Source: Mesotaenium endlicherianum | Lineage: Eukaryota; Streptophyta; Zygnematophyceae; Zygnematales; Mesotaeniaceae | Reading direction: 5' to 3' | Length of the DNA stretch: 64,000 nucleotides | Assembly: GCA_009602735.1 (NCBI GenBank) | Contig: WELA01013787.1 | Coordinates: 37,421 to 101,420, forward strand | Shown here: piece by piece, positions 33,841 to 43,382 of the stretch | Layout of the letters: each line of letters starts with the position of its first letter | Position numbering within the stretch: position 1 is the first letter of the stretch | Program-made: the position numbers and the translations under genes | Notes under the pieces: generated by a model | Database searches by the model: none | Seen by the model: only the letters and a program-made list of their open reading frames with translations | What the model was told of the DNA's origin: nothing

Positions 33841-35371
33841 ATGGTAAGGACAAGGTCTCAAACTAGCAACTCCCGAGACATGGAGAACCAGGATAACGAG
33901 AATGTCGGAAACCAGGCAGAAAGCCATGTAGCGGGAAACCGTACCTATTCTGAAGCAGTAGCAGATACTGCAGCTAGGGAGACTGCAGATGAGGCAGCTG
34001 CTATTGCCGCAGTCGCAACACAGCAAGCTGAGGAGGAGAGAGCCAGGCTAGAAGCTGAACAATTAACAAAGGCCGCTGAAGATACAGAAAGGAGGGAAAG
34101 ACAGCCAGCTGACGAGCGCACTGTCGAGGAACTTATGGCATCAAAGACCAATGTTCTGAACCCACCTCCTGCTGTACAACTCAATGTACCCCTAGGTCAA
34201 ATACGTGACCGGCTGAATGCGGCAGGAATTGCTGCTGCAGGAGCGAGAGGGACTGTTGAGGATACTACTCAGCGAGTAAAGGTCAATGCTGCTGCTGCAT
34301 TTGCTAGACTACCACCCCCAGCGCTGAGTAAAGGTCAATGCTGCTGCTGCATTTGCTAGACTACCACCCCAGAGTGTAGACTTGGGAGCATTGTTCGTTC
34401 AGATGCAGTCGCAAATGGCGACCATGTATCAATCCCAACAGGAGGACAAAAGAATCATAATGTCTTTACTGCGGGACAGAGACCAACTGGGATCTCAAAC
34501 CACTAGTGGTGGTGGCCGAGGGCCTAGTAAGCCCAAGCCGAAACCTCCCCAGCAATATGATCCTGAGCGAAACAGAAAATATTACCTGATCAAGTTTCTC
34601 GCGGATGTTGAGCAGTGGCTGGAGAACTACCCAGAACTGCAAGATTACGAGAAGGTCACGCACATCGGTGCGCTACAAAAAGGCAGTGCCGCAGACTGGT
34701 GGCTTTACTGGAAAGGAGAGCGTAAGGCTCGGCAACTCCGTGACCCTACGTGGGGAGAGTTTGTCGAGAAGTTGCATGAGAAGTTTGATGTCATCAACCA
34801 GCAGGAGAAAGCTATCTATGCGATGATCTCCCTGACACTGAAGCAGACCACTTCAGTTGCTGAGTTTGCTCAAAAGTTCCAAGAGAACATGATGAAGCAG
34901 CCTGATTTGCCAGAACGGTATAGGATAGCATACTTCAGGTATGGCTTGAAATCCGAGGTCTCTGGTCATTTTGCTGAGAAAAAGTATGAGAAACTGGCTG
35001 ACTTGATCCAGGATGCTGACGCCTGGGATCAGCAGCAGTTCAATCACAAGCGCCAGAGTAACGCTTTGGTGTCTAAGATTGTCAAAAAGCCCCACGGTTC
35101 CTACAATGCAGTTGAAGGAGACCAGGCTGAGGATAATCAGGGTGATGAATATGAGTATGAGTACAATGCTATTCAGTCTAGAGGTAGAGGTGGTCCCTCT
35201 CGAGGTGGCTATGGAAGGGGTGGTGGTAGGACTAAGCCGAGACCAGCCTCAGCAAAATCTACTTGCTACCATTGTCAGCAGAAAGGCCACTACAGAGAAC
35301 AGTGTCCGGTCAAGCACCTGCCTAAGGTCGAGAGAAAAGACCAGCCTTTAAAAGACAGCAACAGTCAGTAA
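33841..35371 (+). pseudogene. gag region of the young gypsy element
   Basis: It begins MVRTRSQTSNSRDMENQDNE. An Ala/Glu-rich helical region is followed by a Retrotrans_gag-type capsid (WLENYPELQDYEKVTHIGAL, then DWWLYWKGERKARQL) and a CCHC zinc knuckle CYHCQQKGHYREQC near 35268-35310. It is somewhat broken. Confidence 0.85.
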
Positions 35372-36657
35372 TCCAGTCTACTGACTGTGAGGATGCTAGA
35401 GATAGTGAGTCGTCACTAGCTGCCCTCGTAGCAGGTATTATGGGTCCTGCTGAACTGGATTCACTATGCATGCCTGACAACCAGATAAAGGAGACCATCA
35501 GCAATATAGACGTCCAGAGAGTGCACACTCTGGATGCTCTTGTTCCACCTGATGTCCAACATTTCTTTGCTACGTCAGGAGAACAATGCGAAAGTCAGGA
35601 AAAGACAGTCCCCCCTATCCTACTGCATTGCATGATTGCAGGTAGGAAGGTGAGGGCATTTGTTGACGGAGGGGCGTCACATACTTTTATCCACAAGGAC
35701 TTAGTTAAGCGGCTAAGGCTGCCTACTGTCACCCAAGGGAATAGAAAAATATTCCTTGGAGATGCCTCAAGTATCCCGGGAGGAGTTATAACCAAGCCTA
35801 TTGAGGTCCAGTTAGGTTCTGGCATTGCAGTTCTAACTGAAACGCTTACATTTGAGGTACTCAACACTGGCTTTTATGATCTCGTGCTAGGCAGGTCCTG
35901 GCTTAATAGACATCAAGCTGAAGTGTGTTGGAGCAGAGGTACAGTTAAAGTGAGAGGAGCCAGTGATGGGCAGACTGACTTGGCACCCACCAGTGCTCTT
36001 CCTCTTGTCCTGTGTGGATGGCAAATGAAGGAAAAGAAGAGGCTTCCAGAAGGATGCAAGTTGCTGAATGCAATGGAGTTCGTCAAAAGCTGGAACCAGA
36101 AGGAAGACAGAATGTTCTGTCTGCTGCTAAGAGAGGTACCTCCTCAACCTGAAGAAGTGGTTGAGAAAAAGGTAAGCCCTCCAGAGCACCCTACTGCTGC
36201 AAAAATTGTTGCTCAGTACACTGATGTATTTAATATGCCTCCAGGACTACCCCCTAAGAGGGAAGTAGATCATAAGATTGATCCATTACCTGGGAGTCAG
36301 CCACCTTGGCAACGCACGTATGGCTTGTCTTATGTGGAGAGCGAGGAGTTGAAAACACAGATTGCATAGCTTGAGGAAAATGGTTATATTTCTCTCAGTA
36401 AATTACCTTACGGCGCACCCATCCTATTTGTTAAGAAAAAGGATGGCAGTATGCGGATGTGTGTGGATTACAGAGCCCTGAACAGAATTACANAGAGAAT
36501 CACAGTAAAGAACAAGTATGCTTTACCCAGGATCGAGGACTTGCTTGATACCCTGTCTGGTGCTAAGGTGTTCAGTAAGATAGATCTCAAGAGTGGTTAT
36601 CATCAAATCAGTATTGCTGAGGGGGATGAACACAAGACTGCCTTCCGTACACTCTAA
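35372..36657 (+). pseudogene. Protease and first half of reverse transcriptase, young gypsy
   Basis: A retropepsin-like motif FVDGGASHTFIHKDL lies near 35660-35705 and LVLGRSWLNRH near 35884. The reverse transcriptase start follows, with [19 protein letters not shown] and [20 protein letters not shown]. The similarity stops at about 36657, where foreign DNA begins. Confidence 0.85.
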
Positions 36658-36741
36658 GAACGAATCACTTATATGCTTAAATGAGCAAGTGTGGGGTAAA
36701 ACCTGCGGGAGCCCGCCCGCCGGGAAACAATAGCTCTTGAG

Positions 36742-36816
36742 AGGTCATCCTGATAGGATGCCCTTCGGGCTTTCATTCCCCCCAGCTCTTGAGAGGGCAT
36801 CCTATCAGGATGACCT
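36742..36816. repeat. 22-bp perfect inverted repeat
   Basis: The arms 36742-36763 and 36795-36816 are exact reverse complements (AGGTCATCCTGATAGGATGC plus CC) with a 31-base loop. Each arm is itself a near-palindrome around CATCCTGATAGGATG. Confidence 0.9.
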
Positions 36817-37042
36817 TCGGGCCCTCCGCCCGGCGGGAAAAAACAAAATATACATCCCCCTGGGCTCTTACGTTTATAGGATAACCTCCATAGGATGACC
36901 TTGCGGGCACCTCTGCGGGTAATAAACAGAATATTGTGTTTTTTTAAAACGGGCTCCCGCACCTCCGGGGGGTAGAAAAAGGGCGGGAAGCAAATTTAGA
37001 GGGCAGGGACCTCAGAAAGATTGTACTTCTTTTTATATGGTG

Positions 37043-37088
37043 TTCCGGGTAGAAAAAACATATATATATAATATTTTTCTACCCGGAA
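37043..37088 (-). terminator. 15-bp hairpin just after the small ORF
   Basis: TTCCGGGTAGAAAAA (37043-37057) and TTTTTCTACCCGGAA (37074-37088) are perfect inverted repeats around an AT loop. On the minus strand the hairpin starts about 10 bases after the stop of the ORF at 37098. Palindromes at mRNA ends are how mimivirus-like viruses and their virophages end transcripts; that role here is inference. Confidence 0.6.
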
Positions 37089-37097
37089 ATTGACACT

Positions 37098-37427
37098 CTA
37101 ATCTTTTATCCAACCGTCGTCGAACCCCTCAGGGGGAGGTACCAGAACATCAAAGTTCTCCTCCAACAACATTGAAGAATCACAACTGACCCTAGAAATA
37201 CTCTTAATAAATATAGCACTACACGTCAAAGTATAATCACCTAAAGCTTCACCTATAAATCTTGCAGCTAATCTCCGGTCTTCCTCATTTTGTATACACC
37301 CCTCCAACATAAAACTAGCACCCTCTTCGAATCTTTGATATCTAGCCTTTGTGTAAGATAGGGAGAAGTTTTTTGTAGTAAGCTTCTTTAAGAATCTGCC
37401 TTCATCTGTTAGCATTTGAAAAGCCAT
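37098..37427 (-). CDS. Small unrecognised ORF, 109 codons
   Basis: It begins MAFQMLTDEGRFLKKLTT, mixes hydrophobic and charged residues like a real small protein, and ends EGFDDGWIKD. It is AT-rich compared with the flanking gypsy genes. A/T-rich sequence with TTTTT runs precedes it and a hairpin follows the stop. No domain was recognised; a gene from a small virus-like element is one possibility. Confidence 0.45.
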   Translation of the reverse strand: MAFQMLTDEGRFLKKLTTKNFSLSYTKARYQRFEEGASFMLEGCIQNEEDRRLAARFIGEALGDYTLTCSAIFIKSISRVSCDSSMLLEENFDVLVPPPEGFDDGWIKD

Positions 37428-38578
37428 AAATATTTTCCCTTTTTCTTTTTAGATTACCTGTAAGTGAGTGTTATTTTCGTGTTCTTCCCGAACATTCCGG
37501 GTTTNGTGCTGATGCACTCTCTAGAAGAATGGCCTTGCAAGAAAGGAACTTTAGTCAGCATGCTGTAGACAAAGTCCTGTGTGCACTCACTTCACTAAAG
37601 GTGAAAAAGTCCTTCCTAGAACAACTTAAGAAAGCCTACCTTTCTGACCCAACATTTGAGCCCAGCCCCACTACTGGTGTGTGTCGTGCTACTGCACTCG
37701 GGTATAAGCTTAAGGGAGGGGTCTGGGTGACTGAAATCACTTCAGGCAGGCTGAAGCTGGTCATTCCTAATAACTTGGAAATACGATCTCTCTTACTGAG
37801 TCAAGCGCATGACAGTCTCCTGAGTGGACATTTGGGGCAGGCCAAAACTGTTGGCAAACTGGCAAAACATTATCATTGGGAGGGGTTACCCCGGGAGGTC
37901 TTGAAATATGTCAAGTCCTGTGACCAGTGTCAGAGAAATAAGTCTCGGCACACACCACCCGGAGGTCTCTTACAACCACTGCCCATCCCAGCTGGACGCT
38001 GGGAAACTATATCCATGGACTGGGTGGTTTCACTACCAAGAACTGCCAATAGGCATGATTCAATACTGGTAGTCGTGGATAAACTGACAAAAATGGTCAT
38101 TCTTATCCCCACAACTGTCAAAGTCACTGCACTCGAAACAGCGAGACAGTTCTACAACCATGTAGTATGCCAACATGGGCTCCCTTCTAATATCATCTCA
38201 GACAGAGACTCAAAATTTACCTCTAAGTTTTGGAGAGCTTTAATGGGGTTAATGGGAGTCAAACAGCTTCTCAGCACAGCAAACCACCCTCAAACTGATG
38301 GGCAGACTGAAAGAACTAACCGAGTTCTGCAGGAGGTGCTGAGAGCATATATTAACCAAAAACAAGATAATTGGGATGACCTGTTGCCTCAAATTCAGTT
38401 TGCGGTCAACAGTGCAGTGCACACGTCAACGGGCAAGACTCCTTTTGAACTCAGCCTCGGTAGAGTCCCTAAGTCTCCTTTAGATGTACTGGGGGAGTCT
38501 TTAACTGACCCGCAAAGGGATTGACAACCCGGTCTTCCTCCAGTTAACTCAGGAGTTTGTTGACACCCTGTCAGAAGT

Positions 38579-38656
38579 CCAACAAAACCTGCACACAGCC
38601 CAAGAAAACCAACAAACATACGCTAATCAACACCGTCGGGACCTGACATTTTCTAA
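38579..38656 (+). repeat. 78-bp target duplication, left copy
   Basis: It runs from TCCAACAAAACCTGCACACA to GACATTTTCTAA and is identical, as far as I can read, to 40771-40848. It belongs to gypsy integrase coding sequence and lies directly against the CACTAGG end of the transposon. Confidence 0.92.
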
Positions 38657-38943
38657 CACTAGGTATCCCATCGGACCATATATGGTCCTCGGACCATATA
38701 TGGTCTAGCTAACCCCCATTTTTCAGCGCTGACCTCCAGGGTGCTACAGTTGACCAACTGGTACAAATTATGGCTCAAACGAACCGTACAGACTTGAACC
38801 TTAGGCGAAAAATTGCAAAATGGTCTTCCGATTATTAACGACAAAGTTAGAGTGAAAAGAAGGAGGTTCAAAGTTCAGGTTCACAACAAAATTTCGAGTG
38901 AAAAGTCTGTCATACCCGAGGTCACTAAAGAGCTCTTAGAGCC

Positions 38944-39525
38944 ATGACTTCTTCTTCAAATGCGCCAAAAATAGTTGTGGGTCGTAAATTACTCATCCCT
39001 GCCACCTTCTGGGGAGATGCATGGGCGAAAAAGACATTTGGACAGTATTACATAGAGTTTTTCTTAGTCGGAATTGTGAGAAAAGAGGTTGTGAGGACTA
39101 AAAAGGAAAACTCATGGCTCATAGAAGTGTTGTATGACAAAGAAAAGAAGCAATGGGAGGCATGGCAGGTCAGGCAGTACCTATCTACAGTGCCTGAAGA
39201 GTCCTGGTTTTATTTCGAGCCGCATGTAGTTCGTTTTGGCTTGGTTTCCTCAAGGGCCTCTTTGCTTTCAAATTCGAGGGAGAATGAGGGTCACAGTCTA
39301 ATTTCGTCCTCCCAAGATCCAAATGATGACTCACAGCCAAGGTCTAGTGATGGTGAGGAGGATAAGGAGGATGAGGAGGAAGAGGAGGAGGAGGAGGAGG
39401 AGGAGGAGGATGTTATGAGGAAGAGGGGCAGGCCTGACACCGGAAGAGGTAAGCAGCTGATGCTCATTGTTCCTACTTTTAAAAATGAGAAAAAGAAGAG
39501 GAGGAGAAGGGCAACTGCTCCATAA
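38944..39525 (+). CDS. Transposon ORF, N-terminal-like, acidic tail
   Basis: 193 codons. The first part (RKLLIPATFWGDAWAKKTFG then YYIEFFLVGIVRKEVV and WLIEVLYDKEKKQWEAW) looks like a small chromo- or SH3-like fold found at the front of some transposases. It is followed by a Ser/Asp-rich stretch, about 20 Glu residues from GAG repeats (39355-39412) and a basic end KKKRRRRA. Homology is tentative. Confidence 0.55.
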   Translation: MTSSSNAPKIVVGRKLLIPATFWGDAWAKKTFGQYYIEFFLVGIVRKEVVRTKKENSWLIEVLYDKEKKQWEAWQVRQYLSTVPEESWFYFEPHVVRFGLVSSRASLLSNSRENEGHSLISSSQDPNDDSQPRSSDGEEDKEDEEEEEEEEEEEEDVMRKRGRPDTGRGKQLMLIVPTFKNEKKKRRRRATAP

Positions 39526-40090
39526 CCATAATTTCTCCTTAACCATAACTTCTCCAAACATTGTGGTGCACTACAAAACACACAAAGACGCTGTTGATCA
39601 ATTTTACAAGCTCTGTGTGAGGGATAAGTTCTTTGTCGAGACTTCTGCTGTGAGCTTAAAGTGGTGGCACAAACTATATTGGGGTCTATTTGATGCTGCC
39701 CTGGCCGATGCCTACATCCTCTACAACCTGGCCCATCCTGAGAGTGACAGGTATCCCTTCATGTTAGATGTTGTAGCGGAGATGACAGACTTCCATGATC
39801 CACATAAGGGGAGGCGCTTTCGCTGGAGTGCGGGGCGGGCTGGGATTGACAGGTTCCTAGGGAGACACTTCCCTAAGCACCTTCCAGGAGGCTCTAGACC
39901 AGGATGTGTAGTGTGCAAGAGCAAGTTGTATGACCTAGGCCATGAGAAGAGTAAGGTGAGGCCTAGCTATTGGTGCGCAACGTGTGGAGTAGCGCTTTGC
40001 CCCGCGCCTTGCTTTGAGGAGTACCATACCAACAGGCACATAGCACATGTAGATAGTGGCCCCTACAAGCTGAGTAGCAGTAAGAAGTAG
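39467..40090 (+). CDS. piggyBac-like transposase C-terminal part with zinc ribbon
   Basis: From about 39570 it reads YKTHKDAVDQFYKLCVRD, then LKWWHKLYWGLFDAALADAY, like the end of the DDE_Tnp_1_7 (PGBD) domain. A Cys-rich ribbon follows: CVVCKSKLYDL, then CATCGVALCPAPCFEEYHT, matching the zinc ribbon of PGBD4-type proteins. Earlier catalytic Asp residues are absent, so it cannot transpose on its own. The first about 35 codons overlap the previous ORF in another frame, and the natural start is unknown. Confidence 0.7.
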   Translation: MFLLLKMRKRRGGEGQLLHNHNFSLTITSPNIVVHYKTHKDAVDQFYKLCVRDKFFVETSAVSLKWWHKLYWGLFDAALADAYILYNLAHPESDRYPFMLDVVAEMTDFHDPHKGRRFRWSAGRAGIDRFLGRHFPKHLPGGSRPGCVVCKSKLYDLGHEKSKVRPSYWCATCGVALCPAPCFEEYHTNRHIAHVDSGPYKLSSSKK

Positions 40091-40770
40091 GATTGTAGAG
40101 CAAAGGAACTGCAACTGAAACATATATGAAAGACATTGTGCTCCACAAAACAAAACAGCTTCATGTGTGCAAAGCTGTCAATTCTGCAATATTTTGCAAC
40201 TAATAATTCATTTTTAATCATTTTAATTCATTATTTTGTATATAAATATTTTTTTGTAAGTAAAGTAAGACCTTACTTTCAAGCTCCACTTGACAGATTA
40301 CTATTTGCATGTGTAAAGAATAAATTATGAATTATTAACTGTGATGCTTTGGTGCATGAGGCACTAAAAAGTACGAAAAATACCCGGACCCCATATGGTC
40401 CACTAAGTACAGAGTGTGCCTCCACAAAGCTACTGATTAGAATGAAGTGAAATTTGTTTCATATGATAGGTAAGACACATGCCTACCCCAGATTAAATCA
40501 ACAACTACTGGTTCAAATCCAAATTCATAGTGTGTGAAGGTAAAGTTGGCCCTACTTGCTCGTTTCTTGTTACCGTACACACCTAGTACGAAAAGTACAC
40601 CTTACCTTTCCGAAAATTGCGGGCCACATGGCCAGTGCAATACTTTGTGATGTAAGCTCTCTAATGGTCTATCACACATAGTCATAGCTTCAGTGGTTAT
40701 TTCAATATAGTGTGACTTAGGGGGTGCATTATTGGACCATATATGGTCTTTTCCTTGGGAGACCTAGTGT

Positions 40771-40848
40771 CCAACAAAACCTGCACACAGCCCAAGAAAA
40801 CCAACAAACATACGCTAATCAACACCGTCGGGACCTGACATTTTCTAA
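40771..40848 (+). repeat. 78-bp target duplication, right copy
   Basis: Same sequence as 38579-38656. From here the gypsy integrase reading continues normally. Confidence 0.92.
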
Positions 40849-41620
40849 GGGCGATTTAGTCAAACTGCATTCTCAGCACCTGTACCTCCCTGGTGTGGTC
40901 AAGAAAAAGCTTGGCCCTGTCTGGGTCGGTCCATATTCGGTGGTCCGTCGTGTCGGTCAGAATGCTTACAAACTGAACATGTCAGCTGACTACAAGGGTC
41001 ACCCGGTCTTTAATGTCTCCTTCCTGGAACCATACATCAAAGGTGATACACTGTTCACAGGTCGGTTACCTGTCCAACCGGGACCGGTCCCCGCTGTCCG
41101 GGACGGCGACCCTGAGGAATATGAGGTCGATGAGATTTTAGACGCTCGCTCGGTCCGTCGATCGTCTAAATATGTCATGAAGTACCTCATCCGATGGAAG
41201 GGTTACGATGCCTCTGGGGACACTTGGGAATTTAAAGACCAGCTGACCAATGCCAAAGGGGCGTTGAAACGGTTCCACCTTCGGGCGGCTGGGGCACCTC
41301 CCTAACAGTCATTTCAGTTGACACGGGAAGGTGACAGGCGGTCCTGTCTCCATATAAGTTGGAGGGGGATGTGACAATTGGTGATAGTTGTGACAGGCAG
41401 CCCACCTTTAAAGTAAAGTTGGAGGGAGTGGTGTTCTCTGATCACCATATTACACACTCAACCTGCGCTCACACTCACTTGCTCTCTAACTCAATTTTCC
41501 CTTATATTCACTCACACCAGGTATTCCACACTAGGAACTCTCCCGATCGCATTCTTCTTCATCAAGGGCACTCAGTAGCGGCAAAATATCATGACTTCAC
41601 TAACTGCATTGTGTTTATGA

Positions 41621-42973
41621 TTGAGCAGGATGACTCAAAAGTCGGAACTCAAGAGGAAGAGAAGGGCGGAAGAGGCACATGCAGAATACTTGCAATTCCG
41701 TGGAGACATCGAATCATCTTCCATCTCCGCTCGGGAATCACAACGACTCCAACAACAGCGGGAGGCACAGAAGAAGAAGGAGGAGGAGGAACAGGCCAGA
41801 CTGAGGCAGGAAGAAATGGACAGAAAAGCTGCAGAGGAGGCCAAGAAAGCAGAGGAGGAGAGGCAAGCTGAGGAGAAGCGGAAGCAGCAGGCTGAAGAAG
41901 AAGAACAGAGGAGAATCAGCAGCTACCGCTACACGGTGCTGGGCAAGGGCTTTGATCTACTGGAGGAGGCCTTCAAGTATGCCCAGAGAAGTCGCAGTGA
42001 GTCGCAGAAGGAAATCCTCCAGAAAGAAGGGGAGACATCCGAAAACTTTGACAAGTATATAGAGGTCGGCAGAGGGCTCCTCCTCTACCACGATTACACA
42101 AGGATGGTAGGATATACGGTCAGAGAGGCCAACGCAATGGCCCAGGTGAACGAAGCAGGGGCTGTCTCGATTCCTGGTATCTGGGGGGAAGATAGGGTCA
42201 TCAGGATGATCCCCATGGACGCGGACAGCTTCAAGGACTCAACACCCCACAACAGGTTCAAGGCCATGTACAATGAGGTGGAGAGGAGGAGCTGGGAATT
42301 CTTGGCCAGAGAAACCAGTCAGCTGGACTTTGCAGGGCACTGGTACCCTTGTACTCTCAAAAAGACAGACGCTGCCTTCTTCCAAAAGCCCACTGATTGG
42401 CGGTGGATGACCATCAACATGAGGGACCAGCAGAATGACAGGGCGACGGATGAGGATTTCCTGACAGACCTAAAGGGGAACATAGTATTGCCCCCTCACA
42501 TTGCGGCTTGGGACCCAAGATTGGATGGAGTCAGAGACTGCATGAGCCAAGAGATGCAGGGGGACAGAAGCAGGGCCCGAGAGTCATTCTCCAAAGGGAA
42601 GCACGCTTATGCCAAATGGGCAAGTAAGCAGGGGGAAAAGGACCTCTATGCGGTCCGGACTCAGCAGCCCCCACCAGCACCCAAAAGGGGAAGGTCAGTA
42701 GGATATTCTTTTTCTCGGGAAGAGCTGGAGCAGCGGACAGAGGAGACCCCAGAAGTCTCAGAGGAACCCGGGGACGGCGAGGAGGAGGAGTCGGAGGAAG
42801 ACGAGGAGGAAGGCGAGGAGGAGGACACTAGCCCCGCCGTGATCCTGACGCCTGCCACATCCCCTATAAGGGAGAAGACGGGGTTGGCCATGCAGCAACT
42901 CGCTGAAGAGGAGGATATCACTTGGCTGGGGACTGCCAGAGGACAGAGCCCATCTCCAGGCAAGGAGACCTAG
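41621..42973 (+). CDS. Extra 450-codon ORF of the gypsy element, coiled coil
   Basis: It lies between the chromodomain and the 3' LTR, where some gypsy elements carry an additional gene. Residues about 10-105 form a long charged coiled coil (QQQREAQKKKEEEEQARLRQ and similar). A compact middle follows (about 110-345: SYRYTVLGKGFDLLEEAFKY, then GHWYPCTLKKTDAAFFQKPT), and then a Ser/Glu-rich acidic tail. I see no signal peptide or membrane segment, so it is not an obvious envelope protein. No family was recognised. It is open over its whole length. Confidence 0.7.
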   Translation: MSRMTQKSELKRKRRAEEAHAEYLQFRGDIESSSISARESQRLQQQREAQKKKEEEEQARLRQEEMDRKAAEEAKKAEEERQAEEKRKQQAEEEEQRRISSYRYTVLGKGFDLLEEAFKYAQRSRSESQKEILQKEGETSENFDKYIEVGRGLLLYHDYTRMVGYTVREANAMAQVNEAGAVSIPGIWGEDRVIRMIPMDADSFKDSTPHNRFKAMYNEVERRSWEFLARETSQLDFAGHWYPCTLKKTDAAFFQKPTDWRWMTINMRDQQNDRATDEDFLTDLKGNIVLPPHIAAWDPRLDGVRDCMSQEMQGDRSRARESFSKGKHAYAKWASKQGEKDLYAVRTQQPPPAPKRGRSVGYSFSREELEQRTEETPEVSEEPGDGEEEESEEDEEEGEEEDTSPAVILTPATSPIREKTGLAMQQLAEEEDITWLGTARGQSPSPGKET

Positions 42974-43382
42974 ACAGACAGGGCAGACAGGAGGGCTGCT
43001 CGGGAGATAGCCAGAGGCCTGCCAGCATCTCCCTCGCAGAGAGGGCATGTACCCTTGGCTCATGTCATGCAACATCCTTCTGGGATGCCGGTATACGTAC
43101 CTGTCAGTTTGAGGGCTGCCCAGGAGAAGGCTGCCTCCCTTCAGTTTCAGACTGTGCAGGAGGAAACAGCCCAGTTACTGCGTTCTCCGCCGGGTCCTTA
43201 CACGGAACCTCCTTCTCTGACAGGCTTCAGAAGACCCCAAGACAGGAGGAGGTCTGGCTCCCCTGATTATAGGGCCTCAGGGACATCTCCCTCCTAAGGG
43301 CAGTAGGCTGGGGACGAGAGGGACAGCACGCTGTTATTAGTGTGAGTGTTGTCGAGGCGACAACATGATAAGTTGGAGGGAT

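Larger units (their letters stand above)
36658..37504. other. Unrelated 0.85-kb segment replacing part of gypsy pol
   Basis: The second half of reverse transcriptase and most of RNase H, expected here, are absent. In their place is AT-rich DNA with a small minus-strand ORF, two perfect hairpins and repeated CATCCTATCAGGATG-type palindromes (36742-36763, 36795-36816, decayed near 36885). Single n bases at 36493 and 37505 lie near both edges, so a misjoined assembly is possible. No family was recognised. Confidence 0.6.
38657..40770 (+). mobile_element. 2.1-kb DNA transposon, CACTA-like ends, piggyBac-like protein
   Basis: The ends are inverted: CACTAGGTATCCCA on the left, and on the right the reverse complement of CACTAGGTCTCCCA. 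Each end is followed inside by the palindrome GACCATATATGGTC (two copies left, one right). It contains an N-terminal-like ORF (38944-39525) and a C-terminal piggyBac-like part with zinc ribbon (to 40090). The catalytic core expected between them (about 300-400 codons) is absent, so this looks like an internally deleted, non-autonomous copy. It interrupts the gypsy integrase and is flanked by 78-bp direct repeats. That fits neither piggyBac (TTAA) nor CACTA (2-3 bp) elements. Confidence 0.85.
37505..41305 (+). pseudogene. RNase H end, integrase and chromodomain, young gypsy
   Basis: It starts with the DALSRR box that ends RNase H in this family. The integrase zinc domain follows near 37810-37940 (HDSLLSGHLGQAKTVGKLA and CDQC). 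The DDE core covers about 38010-38400 (SMDWVVSLPRTANRHDSIL, NHPQTDGQTERTNRVLQE). After a DNA transposon at 38657-40770 come the integrase C-terminal part (KKKLGPVWVGPYSVVRRVGQ) and a chromodomain near 41120-41290 (YLIRWKGYDASGDTWEFKDQL). Chromodomains steer such elements to marked chromatin. Confidence 0.88.
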
